Source of the DNA: JAGTJU01 sp038257535
Lineage (GTDB): Bacteria; Myxococcota_A; Polyangia; Fen-1088
Direction of reading: 5' to 3'
NCBI GenBank assembly: GCA_038257535.1
Contig: JBBSJE010000006.1
Span: 1-64,000 of the forward strand
Length of the DNA: 64,000 bases
Under the pieces are notes generated by a model, which had not been told where the DNA came from, did no database searches, and worked only from the letters and a program-made list of their open reading frames with translations. Positions 27,403 through 35,684 of this stretch are shown here, in pieces. The first letter of the stretch is position 1. The number at the start of each line of letters is the position of its first letter. Position numbers and translations under genes: made by a program.

Positions 27403-30400
27403 TCACGTCACCGCGAAAGCCTCAGGGCAGGCGCTTGACCGGCGCCGCTTTGTTGCTGTGGGCCCTGGGTGGGTGTGCTGGGCCATCCGCTTCGCTGGTC
27501 GCGCGCAACGGCGGCCCGCTTGCGCATGACGGGTGGCGCCACGTCCTGGCCGGGGATGCGACGCGCGGGGTGAAAGCTTTTGACGACGCCTTGGCCAAAT
27601 CGCCCGAAGATCCCTTTGCGCGGTTTGGGCGTGCAGCCGTGGCCTTCGAGCACGGCCGCACCGAATTGGCGCTCGACGATGTGCAGGCGCTTTTGGCGGC
27701 AGCCGCGGAGCCATCCGCAAGCCCGTGGGCACGCTGGTTGGCAACGGCCAGCAGTGGTTGGGTTTCCACTTTGATTTACGAAGCGAAATCGTGGCAGCAA
27801 AGGTTGCCGTTTTTGGCCGATCAACAGTCACGAGACCTGCCCTGGCTTGCGCGCATGGAGCTGTTGCAGGTGGCCGACGACACGGCCAGGCGCGCGGGCC
27901 GCTTGGACGTGTTGAGCGAGCTGGCCCGCCATGCCGCTTGCCCCACGCAAGCACAGCAAACCAGTGTCGCAGGTCGCCGTCCTGTGCTGGATTTGCTGAA
28001 GCCCGTGCAAGCCTTACCCAAAGCCGACGCGCGCGTTTATCTTGCCGGCTGCCGGGCTCAGGTTCCGGCCCCCGATGGTTTGCCAGGCGTGCTTGTGGTT
28101 CATACATCGATCAAGGTGCCTGCCGCGGCAAACTACGACGTAGCGCTTGATTATCGCGGCTTGGCGGCGTTTCGCATCGACGGAGGTGATTGGCATCTGC
28201 ATGGCGCCGCCGACGCCTGGGGGCCTTCGCGCTCCGCCGCGCACCGCAAGCTTGCAGCTGGATCGCATGACGTTGAGATGCGGCTTTCCACCTACGGAGG
28301 TGGCGCGGATTACTGGCTTGCGGCGTGGCCTTCGTCGCAGCTTAATGGCGAGCCGCCGGCGGTGCCCGCAAAGCAGCCCCCCTCTGTGTCGGTGCCGCTG
28401 TCTGCGTACGCGCAGCTTCTGGTGGCGGGCCAACAAGGGCATTGGATTGCCGGGTTGAAGGCGGTTGAATCGCTACGGCCGCAGCGTTCGTTTGCGTTGG
28501 GACTTGTGCAAGTGGGGCGTTTTGCTGAAGCTGAGCCCACCCAACCCGACAACGTCACCCGCGATGCCGCGCGCAGCGCGTGGCGCTTGGCGGTTGAACT
28601 TGACCCACAACTTGTGCGGGCGCGCTTGGCCTTGTCGGCGGTGGAGAGCATGGAGGGGCGTCCTCGCGAGGCCACCGCGCAAGCGCAGGCCGCGCGCAAC
28701 CAAGCCCCGCAATGGTGGCCGGCGGCGTTGGCTGCGTACGAGGCCTTCAGCGCCGAAGGCTTCGATCACCATGCAGACGCGGCGCTGGAGGCTGGTCTGC
28801 AACTTATGGGTCTCAAACTTGGTGACCCAAAGTCCCCCGAGGGTCCCGCGTGGGCGTGTCCCCTCGTGGATGCAGCTTTGCGCCGCGCGCGCCAATTGGA
28901 TCAATTGGCGGTTCTGCCAAGTTTGCAACAACGGCAACTGCACTGCGATGCACGCGATCCGGGTGCCGCCATGCACGCGCTTGATGCGGGAAACGCCGCC
29001 CAGGCGGTGGAACTCTTCGCGCAGGCGACGAAGCTTTCATCGTCGCCACAATGGATGGCGGGCGATCACGCACGCGCCTTGGTGGCCGCAGGCGATGTGC
29101 CGGCCGCCGTCGCGCTGACCGAGTCTTACGCCCAGATTTGGCCCAGGGAAACCGCGTTTTGGCTTCGACTGGCCAATCTACACACGCTGGCGGGGCAAGC
29201 CCCCAAGGGGCGCGAGATGCTGGTGACGGCGTTAAAGCGCTTCCCCGCGGCCGCGGATGTGCGGCAAGCAGCGCGCGCCGTAGGGGTGGCGCTGCCCATC
29301 GATAAAGAACGGATTGATGGGCTTGAGGTTATTGCCAAATACATCAAGGCCGGCCGCCATGTTGACGCTCCCGCCGTTTTCGTTTTGGACCGCATGGTGG
29401 AACGCGTGTTTGGTGACGGCACCCGCATGGTGCTGACCCACAACATCGTCAAAGTACAATCGAAAGAGGCGCTGGATCGTTGGGGTGAAGTGAATGTGCC
29501 CGCGGGCTCGGAGGTGATCACTTTGCGCACGGTGAAGCCCGATCTTTCGGTGCGCGAACCGGAGGATATCTTCGGTAAAGAAAGCGTGTCAGCGCCGGAA
29601 TTGGAAGTGGGTGATTTCGTCGAGTGGGAAACCTTGGAAACTCTGGAGGCCTCGGCTGCGTTTGGTCCAGGATTCCTCGGCCAACGATTTTACTTCCAAA
29701 GCAACGAAGCGCCGATGGAGCACAGCGAGTACGTGGTGGTGTATCCAGCCTCCATGGCCCTGAGCTACGATCTTCGGGCGAACGCGCCGCAACCTGTGCG
29801 TGAGGCTTTGGATGACGGGCTCACGTTGTTGCGCTTCAAAGCGCAGAATGTGGCTCAGATCTTCCCTGAGCGGGCGGCTGTGGCGCCACTACACTGGTTG
29901 CCGTCTGTGCGCATCGCCAGTGGTGTGACCACGCAAGCTTGGACCAGCTTCGTGGCCGATCGGTTGGCCACCATCGCGCGGCAAACGCCGGAGGTGGAGC
30001 AAACCGCAAAAACTGTGCTTGAACTGGCGGGGGGAAACAACGCAGATGCCCAGGCGCGCGCGCGTGCCCTGGTGTCGTGGGTCACCCAAAACATCGAAGC
30101 CGAAGGCACGCTTGACGAACCCGCCAGCTACGCTTTGGCGCGTGGCCGAGGCAATCGTATGGCGGTGGCCTTGGCGCTGTCCCGCGCTTTGGGGCTTGAA
30201 GCTGAAGCCGTGCTCGTGCGTCCGCTGACCACTGAAAGCGTAAACGAGCCGATTGTGCCGCAGGAGCTCATGGCGTTTTCAGAAACGTTGCTGCATTTCC
30301 CTCAGGTGCGGCCCGCGGGGCGCGGCCCTGGAACATTTGTGGATTTGCGGTGGAGGCAAGCCCCGTTTGGGTACGTGCCTTCCGAACTGGATGGCGCTCG

Positions 30401-31136
30401 TGCGCTGCGCATGCCTGCAGGCGAGCCGTTGGTGTCCACAAGCTTGATCGCGGACCGACGTCAGGTGGAAATGCGCATTGCCGTGGCTCCTGATGGCAGC
30501 GCCACGATCTGGGCCAAGGAAAAGCTTGTGGGTGGTCCAGCGGTGGAATGGGCCGAGGCCCTGCGCCAACTGGGACCCGATGTTGACAAGCGCCGCCGTC
30601 GCTTCGAAGAAGCTTATTTAGCGTACCACTTTCCAGGTGCCGATCTGCAAGACGTGCGCTTTGACGTGCAGGCCGAGGCTGTTCTCCTTGAATACATGCT
30701 GACCGTTGAACGGTTCGCCACGCCCACGCAAACCGGGCTGGTGATCGAACCGAGGTTTTTCTTGTCGCAACCTGGACGGCGGTTCTCTTCCGAGTCCCAA
30801 CGCAGCACAACCTTGTTGATGGGGCCTGATGTGCCACTGGAACTGACGGCCGCCATCGAATGGCCCGCCGGCTATCGGGTAGCGGAATCCGGTGAAGGGC
30901 TTGCCGCTGAACCTCTGGGGCCCTTGGGGCCGCGCTTTGTCGAACGGCGCACGGTGGAGCGCTCGGGCGATGACAAGCCCGCGCGGGTGGTGATCCGGCG
31001 CGATCATCGGGTGCCTTTGATGCGCGTGGGGCCGGACAGGTACAAAACGTTGGGCGCCGCGCTTCGGCGCGTGGATGTGGCCGAGCAAGCCGTCATTCGT
31101 GTGATTCAATCAAGCAAGGCCCCAAATGGAACCTGA
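27399..31136 (+). CDS. lipoprotein with DUF3857 and transglutaminase-like domain lacking catalytic Cys and His
   Basis: A 1245-residue paralogue-like partner of the preceding protein, starting at GTG and overlapping it by 4 bp. It has a lipoprotein signal (lipobox LGGC near residue 26), a long helical TPR-like region, then DUF3857 segments (RTVKPDLSVREPEDIFG, FVEWETLETLEASAAFGPGF). The transglutaminase-like core is degenerate. Where the partner has GDC, this one reads GRGNRM, so the Cys position is Gly918 (codon 30150-30152). The catalytic His position is Glu962, and an Asp remains in GTFVDLRW. It is therefore probably a pseudo-enzyme with a structural, binding or regulatory role. It overlaps gpsA by 11 bp. 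Confidence 0.85.
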   Translation: MITSPRKPQGRRLTGAALLLWALGGCAGPSASLVARNGGPLAHDGWRHVLAGDATRGVKAFDDALAKSPEDPFARFGRAAVAFEHGRTELALDDVQALLAAAAEPSASPWARWLATASSGWVSTLIYEAKSWQQRLPFLADQQSRDLPWLARMELLQVADDTARRAGRLDVLSELARHAACPTQAQQTSVAGRRPVLDLLKPVQALPKADARVYLAGCRAQVPAPDGLPGVLVVHTSIKVPAAANYDVALDYRGLAAFRIDGGDWHLHGAADAWGPSRSAAHRKLAAGSHDVEMRLSTYGGGADYWLAAWPSSQLNGEPPAVPAKQPPSVSVPLSAYAQLLVAGQQGHWIAGLKAVESLRPQRSFALGLVQVGRFAEAEPTQPDNVTRDAARSAWRLAVELDPQLVRARLALSAVESMEGRPREATAQAQAARNQAPQWWPAALAAYEAFSAEGFDHHADAALEAGLQLMGLKLGDPKSPEGPAWACPLVDAALRRARQLDQLAVLPSLQQRQLHCDARDPGAAMHALDAGNAAQAVELFAQATKLSSSPQWMAGDHARALVAAGDVPAAVALTESYAQIWPRETAFWLRLANLHTLAGQAPKGREMLVTALKRFPAAADVRQAARAVGVALPIDKERIDGLEVIAKYIKAGRHVDAPAVFVLDRMVERVFGDGTRMVLTHNIVKVQSKEALDRWGEVNVPAGSEVITLRTVKPDLSVREPEDIFGKESVSAPELEVGDFVEWETLETLEASAAFGPGFLGQRFYFQSNEAPMEHSEYVVVYPASMALSYDLRANAPQPVREALDDGLTLLRFKAQNVAQIFPERAAVAPLHWLPSVRIASGVTTQAWTSFVADRLATIARQTPEVEQTAKTVLELAGGNNADAQARARALVSWVTQNIEAEGTLDEPASYALARGRGNRMAVALALSRALGLEAEAVLVRPLTTESVNEPIVPQELMAFSETLLHFPQVRPAGRGPGTFVDLRWRQAPFGYVPSELDGARALRMPAGEPLVSTSLIADRRQVEMRIAVAPDGSATIWAKEKLVGGPAVEWAEALRQLGPDVDKRRRRFEEAYLAYHFPGADLQDVRFDVQAEAVLLEYMLTVERFATPTQTGLVIEPRFFLSQPGRRFSSESQRSTTLLMGPDVPLELTAAIEWPAGYRVAESGEGLAAEPLGPLGPRFVERRTVERSGDDKPARVVIRRDHRVPLMRVGPDRYKTLGAALRRVDVAEQAVIRVIQSSKAPNGT

Positions 31137-32193
31137 GGCGAAACCCGAGGCCACTGTAACGCCCTTGCGCGTGGTTGTGTTGGGCGCCGGCTCGTGGGGA
31201 ACCGCGCTCGCTTGTTTGCTGGTGGAGCAGGGCCACGCGGTCACTTTGTGGGGACGCGACACCACGGCGATCGTCGATATGCAATCGCGCCGCGAGAATC
31301 GCCGGTATTTGCCCGGACTCAAGCTACCCACGGGACTTGCGCTCACCACCACCTTGCCTGGCTGCTTGCAAGACGCGGACGTGTGCGTGGTGGCGCTGCC
31401 GTCGGCCACCGCGCGCGCCGTGCTGACCGAAGCCTCTCACGACTTTGCTGGCGTTGTGGTTTGCGCCTCAAAGGGGCTTGAGAAGCAGACCATGATGATG
31501 ATGGATCAGCTGATCGCCAATGTGTGGCCCCACAGCCGACCCGTGTTGCTGTCAGGACCCACATTTGCCCTCGAGGTGGCGCATCGGCGGCCCGCGGCGG
31601 CCGTTGCGGCGTCTCACGATGTGGGAGCGCGCGAATTGGCCCAGCACTTGTTTTCGTGCGCGCGCTTTCGCGTTTACACCACCGATGATGTTGTGGGCGT
31701 GGCTTTGGGCGGGGCGCTGAAGAATGTGATCGCTCTGGCCGCGGGCTGCTCTGACGGCCTGGGCTTTGGCAACAACGCCCGCGCGGCTTTGATCACGCGA
31801 GGACTTGCGGAAATCGGGCGCCTGGCGCAACACCTGGGCGGCAACCCATTAACGCTCGCGGGCTTGGCGGGGCTAGGCGATCTTGTTCTCACCTGTACCG
31901 GCGAGCTTTCGCGCAACCGCACGGTGGGCGTGGCTCTGGGGCGGGGTGAGCCCTTGGGCAAAATTACGGCACGGCTAGGGCAAGTGGCCGAGGGCGTAGA
32001 AACCGCGGAAACCGCCGCGGCCCTTGCCGCCAGCTTGGGCCTGGACATGCCGATCGTCACAGAAGTGGCGGCCGTGTTGGCCGGCCATCATACCGCCGCC
32101 GAAGCGGTTGAACGCTTGTTGGCGCGGGAAATCGGCATTGAGTTGGGTGGCCGCCCTGCAAGCCTAGACCCTCACCGTCTTGGCAGTCGTTAG
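31126..32193 (+). CDS. gpsA: NAD(P)+-dependent glycerol-3-phosphate dehydrogenase
   Basis: Reduces dihydroxyacetone phosphate to sn-glycerol 3-phosphate for phospholipid synthesis, in the cytosol. The 355-residue length is near the usual 330-350. The Rossmann motif is VLGAGSWGTALACLLVEQGH; substrate and catalytic motifs include LLSGPTFALEVAHRRPAA and GVALGGALKNVIALAAG, with the catalytic Lys within the latter. GLAGLGDLVLTCTGELSRNR is also family-typical. It starts 11 bp inside the end of the pseudo-transglutaminase gene, so it is probably coupled to that operon. It is convergent with cnoX, with the two stops overlapping by 4 bp. The first 15 residues look like an extension. Confidence 0.96.
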   Translation: MEPEAKPEATVTPLRVVVLGAGSWGTALACLLVEQGHAVTLWGRDTTAIVDMQSRRENRRYLPGLKLPTGLALTTTLPGCLQDADVCVVALPSATARAVLTEASHDFAGVVVCASKGLEKQTMMMMDQLIANVWPHSRPVLLSGPTFALEVAHRRPAAAVAASHDVGARELAQHLFSCARFRVYTTDDVVGVALGGALKNVIALAAGCSDGLGFGNNARAALITRGLAEIGRLAQHLGGNPLTLAGLAGLGDLVLTCTGELSRNRTVGVALGRGEPLGKITARLGQVAEGVETAETAAALAASLGLDMPIVTEVAAVLAGHHTAAEAVERLLAREIGIELGGRPASLDPHRLGSR

Positions 32194-33053
32194 GTCACGA
32201 TCTGCAACTGGCGGCGATACTGTCGAATGAGGTCGGTCTTGGCTGGTGGCAGTTCCAAATGGTCGAAGATGGCCAACATGGCTTTGCGGGCAGCGCCGTC
32301 GGCGTGGCTGGGGTTGCGCGACACGCTTTGTAGCAAGGCATCAAGCGCCGCCTCGATCTGACCCCGCACAAGGTGCGTGGCGGCCAAGGCCAGCGCCGCG
32401 TCGTGGCTCTTTGGATCGGCGGCCACCGCGGCCGCAGCCGCTTCGGACCCCTGGGGATTCGCCTTTTCCACCAACTGCGCCAACACCTGCAGCGCTTCAA
32501 CCCGCGCGTACAGGTCCGAAGCCGGGTGCACCTTGTCAGCCAGGGCGCGGATTTCATCGGGCGAGCCCCCAGACCCCACCAGCAGATGCGCCAGGAAGAA
32601 CGCAGAGGCGCTGCCGGCTTCTTCGTCGCCCAGCAGGCCCCGAAAACCCTGCTCCGCCTCCGCAGGGTGCCCCGAGACCAGGTGTTGCAAGGCGGTGGCA
32701 AGCGCTTCTTGCGAGGCTGACGGCACCAAGCGCGCCAAAAACTGGGCGATCGCCGGGGCGGGCAGGGCGCCCACAAACTCGTCCACCATGGCGCCATTGC
32801 GAAAGGCCTTCACGTTGGGAATGCCCTGGATGCCAAATTGGGCGGCAATGTTGGGATTGGCGTCGGTGTTGATCTTCACCATGACCACCCGTCCGCCCAG
32901 GGCCGCCACCGCCTGTTCAAGCAGCGGACCCAAAGTTTTGCACGGGCCACACCAGGGCGCCCAGAAGTCAACCACCACCGGGACCTGCTGGGAACGTTCA
33001 ATCACTTCGGCTTGAAAGTCGGCCTCGGCAATGTCTTTGACGGGTGTAGTCAC
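32190..33053 (-). CDS. thioredoxin-domain protein with TPR-like C-terminus, CnoX (YbbN)-like
   Basis: This 287-residue protein has an N-terminal thioredoxin domain with active site WCGPC (in VVVDFWAPWCGPCKTLGPLL) and cis-Pro region GIQGIPNVKAF. Its C-terminus is made of helical TPR-like repeats (ALQHLVSGHPAEAEQGFRGL, then HDAALALAATHLVRGQIEAA). This is the layout of CnoX/YbbN, a chaperedoxin that protects proteins from oxidation and works with GroEL. E. coli CnoX has lost the first active-site Cys, whereas here both are present, so it may also reduce disulfides. It starts at GTG and is divergent from aat. Confidence 0.9.
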   Translation of the reverse strand: MTTPVKDIAEADFQAEVIERSQQVPVVVDFWAPWCGPCKTLGPLLEQAVAALGGRVVMVKINTDANPNIAAQFGIQGIPNVKAFRNGAMVDEFVGALPAPAIAQFLARLVPSASQEALATALQHLVSGHPAEAEQGFRGLLGDEEAGSASAFFLAHLLVGSGGSPDEIRALADKVHPASDLYARVEALQVLAQLVEKANPQGSEAAAAAVAADPKSHDAALALAATHLVRGQIEAALDALLQSVSRNPSHADGAARKAMLAIFDHLELPPAKTDLIRQYRRQLQIVT

Positions 33054-33105
33054 AACTTCATCTTGGCGTCCCGCGCGGTCCTAGGCAAGCTCGGGTATCA
33101 TCTTC

Positions 33106-33801
33106 GTGGTGCCTGTTTTCGGGCTTACGGACGACGCGGGATTGTTCCCGGACCCACAGCTTGCTGATGCGGATGGCCTTCTGGCCGTTGGCGGCGATCT
33201 ATCAGCGGAGCGGCTTGTGGCTGCGTACGCTGCAGGCATTTTTCCCTGGTTTGAGAAGGGCCAACCCATTTTGTGGTGGTCGCCCAACCCGCGCATGGTG
33301 TTGCAGCCGGCGGCTCTACACGTGTCTCGGTCGTTGGCCAAAGCCATCCGACTGGGGGTTTTCGAGGTCCAGTTCGACACGGCGTTTGCTCGGGTGATTC
33401 AACGCTGTTCAGAGAAGCGGCGGCCAGGCCAGCGTGGCACTTGGATCACCCCCGACATGTTGCGGGCCTATCAACGTTTGCATGAATTGGGGTTGGCGCA
33501 TTCGGTGGAGGCGTGGCACGAGGGCGAATTGGTGGGGGGGCTCTACGGCGTAAGCTTGGGCGGCGCGTTCTTTGGCGAATCGATGTACGCCGACGCACCC
33601 GATGCCTCGAAAGTGGCGTTTGTGATCCTGGTGCAGCAGCTGCAAGCTTGGGGCATGGATCTGGTTGATTGCCAGGTGGCCACGTCGCACCTGGCGCGTT
33701 TTGGCGCCGTGGAAGTGCCTCGGGGAGAATTTTTGGAGCGTTTGCGGCAATCGATCGAGCGACCCACGAAACAGGGCCGGTGGCAACGCGAAGTTGTTTA
33801 A
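33106..33801 (+). CDS. aat: leucyl/phenylalanyl-tRNA--protein transferase
   Basis: Transfers Leu or Phe from charged tRNA to N-terminal Arg or Lys of proteins, marking them for ClpAP in the N-degron pathway. The 231-residue protein starts with GTG. Family motifs are FPDPQLADADGLLAVGGDL, YAAGIFPWFEKGQPILWWSP, NPRMVLQPAALHVSRSL and SVEAWHEGELVGGLYGVSLG, then FFGESMYADAPDASKVAF and VDCQVATSHLARFGAVEVPR. Length and motifs are standard. No clpA or clpS is in the window. It is divergent from cnoX and convergent with the MutS-like gene. Confidence 0.97.
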   Translation: MVPVFGLTDDAGLFPDPQLADADGLLAVGGDLSAERLVAAYAAGIFPWFEKGQPILWWSPNPRMVLQPAALHVSRSLAKAIRLGVFEVQFDTAFARVIQRCSEKRRPGQRGTWITPDMLRAYQRLHELGLAHSVEAWHEGELVGGLYGVSLGGAFFGESMYADAPDASKVAFVILVQQLQAWGMDLVDCQVATSHLARFGAVEVPRGEFLERLRQSIERPTKQGRWQREVV

Positions 33802-33811
33802 GCGGGCAAGG

Positions 33812-35656
33812 TCAAACGTCCAGCCCCACGGCGCGCATTAACGCAAGCGCGTTGCTCTTCTGCACAACGCCCGGCCGCAAGGTGTAATCGAAGTGCATCT
33901 GATCGGCTTGCAAGCGATCTTGAAAATGCACATTCACCACTTCGGGACCCAGGGTTTCCGGCAGGCGGGTGAGCGCCAGATCGTGCGTGGTAATAAGCCC
34001 CACCGTGTTGTGCGACAAAAGCCCCTTCACCACGCCTGCGGCGCCCGCGCGGCGATCTTCTGAATTGGTGCCGGCGAAAATCTCGTCCAACAAAAACAGC
34101 ACCGGCCGCGGCCCCTGTGCCGCCGCCAAGGCCACCACTTGGCGCACCCGCAACAGTTCAGCGAAAAACCGCGAACGCCCTTCTTGCAAGGAATCCGACA
34201 CGCGAATGGCCGCGCCCACGTCAAACGGGCACACCCTCACATCTTGGCCGCACACGACGGAGCCAGCTTGCGCCAACACGGCGTTCAGCCCGATCGTGCG
34301 CAAATACGTGCTTTTTCCCGACATATTCGAACCGCTCACCATCATGAGGCGAATCGTCTGTTGGGGCTCCCCAATGTCTTTGCCGCCCGCGTTGTGGCCC
34401 AAGCGAACGGCGTTGCTCACGCGTTTGTCGGTGGGCAACAACGGATGTCCCAACGTGCGCGCCGTATAGCGAACGGCATCGGGTTCAATGACGGGGTTTT
34501 CAAAGTCTGGGTTCTCGAACGCAAACCCCGCCAAACTGCACAGCGCCTCCAGATCCGCCACAGCGTCAATCCAATCGCTCACCACATGTCCGTGTTTGCG
34601 GCGCCACGACTCGATCGTAAGCGCCCACAGGGGAGCCCAAAACAGCGGCCACAAGAAGGGAATGAGCAGCTGATTGCGATACGCATCGAAAAAGCCCACC
34701 CGGCGAGACAGCTGCGCGATCACGCGCGAAGGGCGTTCCGCGCCACGGCCCACGCGTTTGCTGAGCAGTTGCAGGCGGGGGCTATCAAAGGGCGTTTGTT
34801 CTATCGTCTGCAGCAGGGCTCCCATCACTTGCAATTCGTCAAGCCGGCGGTTCACTTCGCGCGCCACCTGCAAGACAGCGTCTAGCAGAGCGCGCATCAC
34901 CACGAGGTCGATCGCCAACAAACCCAGCAACGCCGCGCCCGACATTTTGCCCATGAACGCCAACGGGGTGATCACCAGAAAAGCCGCGGCCAAAATCAAA
35001 GCGGTGGTTACAAGAAACACCAAGCGAAGCCGCGACCAGGGCAGCGGCGGCGCCGTGGCCCAGCGCCGCAAATCTTCGGGTTGGGTTTTTTCGCGCAGAT
35101 CCGATCCCGCAACCGCCAAGCGCTCGCGCAGCTCAACTTTGGGCGCAAGTTCAGCCACGGCGGCTTGCCGATCACGTATTTCTTCGGGCGCAGCTGGGGC
35201 CAAGAGCCAATCGGCCAAGCGGCGTTGCCCGGGGGCTGTGCGCGCTTCGTTGAGGCGCTCAAACACGCTGCCCACACCGAAGATGTCGAGATCCGAGGCG
35301 TAAAGATGTTCGGGATCGAAGAAGGCAAGCCCCGTGTCGCCCTTGCCTGACCAGCGATCTTCCACACGAGCCAGCCCGCGCGCGAAAAACGCCACGCCTC
35401 GTTCGGCCCCGGAACGTTGGCGCGCCAAACGGTTTTCCCACAGCCACAACAGCACGAAAAGGAACGCTGGCACCAAAGCCCAACGCCCGTCTAATGCCGG
35501 GTCGCGATAGGCCTGAATCAGGAGGCCGATAAACAAAGCGGTTAAAGCCAGCCGCACACGCACGCTAAAGCGATCACGCGCCAACAGGCGATCAACCTCG
35601 GCTTGTCGCGCCCGAAGCCCGCCCTGATAAACTTCACCCGGTGTTTGTTGTGTCAC
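33812..35656 (-). CDS. membrane-anchored MutS-domain ATPase
   Basis: About 614 residues from the GTG at 35654-35656; an ATG at 35717-35719 would add 21 residues and overlap the upstream ctaAB stop. Two hydrophobic pairs lie near the N-terminus (VRLALTALFIGLLIQAY, LVPAFLFVLLWLWE) and in the middle (LVFLVTTALILAAAFLVI). The C-terminus is a full MutS domain V ATPase: Walker A GSNMSGKSTYLRTIGLN, FLLDEIFAGTNSEDR and TTHDLALTRLPETLG. The mismatch-recognition domain of MutS1 is absent. Membrane MutS-like proteins of this type are known but uncharacterised. It follows ctaAB by 28 bp, so it may share its transcript. A role in mismatch repair is unlikely. Confidence 0.85.
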   Translation of the reverse strand: MTQQTPGEVYQGGLRARQAEVDRLLARDRFSVRVRLALTALFIGLLIQAYRDPALDGRWALVPAFLFVLLWLWENRLARQRSGAERGVAFFARGLARVEDRWSGKGDTGLAFFDPEHLYASDLDIFGVGSVFERLNEARTAPGQRRLADWLLAPAAPEEIRDRQAAVAELAPKVELRERLAVAGSDLREKTQPEDLRRWATAPPLPWSRLRLVFLVTTALILAAAFLVITPLAFMGKMSGAALLGLLAIDLVVMRALLDAVLQVAREVNRRLDELQVMGALLQTIEQTPFDSPRLQLLSKRVGRGAERPSRVIAQLSRRVGFFDAYRNQLLIPFLWPLFWAPLWALTIESWRRKHGHVVSDWIDAVADLEALCSLAGFAFENPDFENPVIEPDAVRYTARTLGHPLLPTDKRVSNAVRLGHNAGGKDIGEPQQTIRLMMVSGSNMSGKSTYLRTIGLNAVLAQAGSVVCGQDVRVCPFDVGAAIRVSDSLQEGRSRFFAELLRVRQVVALAAAQGPRPVLFLLDEIFAGTNSEDRRAGAAGVVKGLLSHNTVGLITTHDLALTRLPETLGPEVVNVHFQDRLQADQMHFDYTLRPGVVQKSNALALMRAVGLDV

Positions 35657-35684
35657 TGGCCCGCGCTTGATGAAAAGGGTACCG

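Noticed and set aside
33812..35656. Calling the MutS-domain gene mutS
   Set aside because: It has membrane segments and lacks the mismatch-recognition domain, so it is not the mismatch repair protein.
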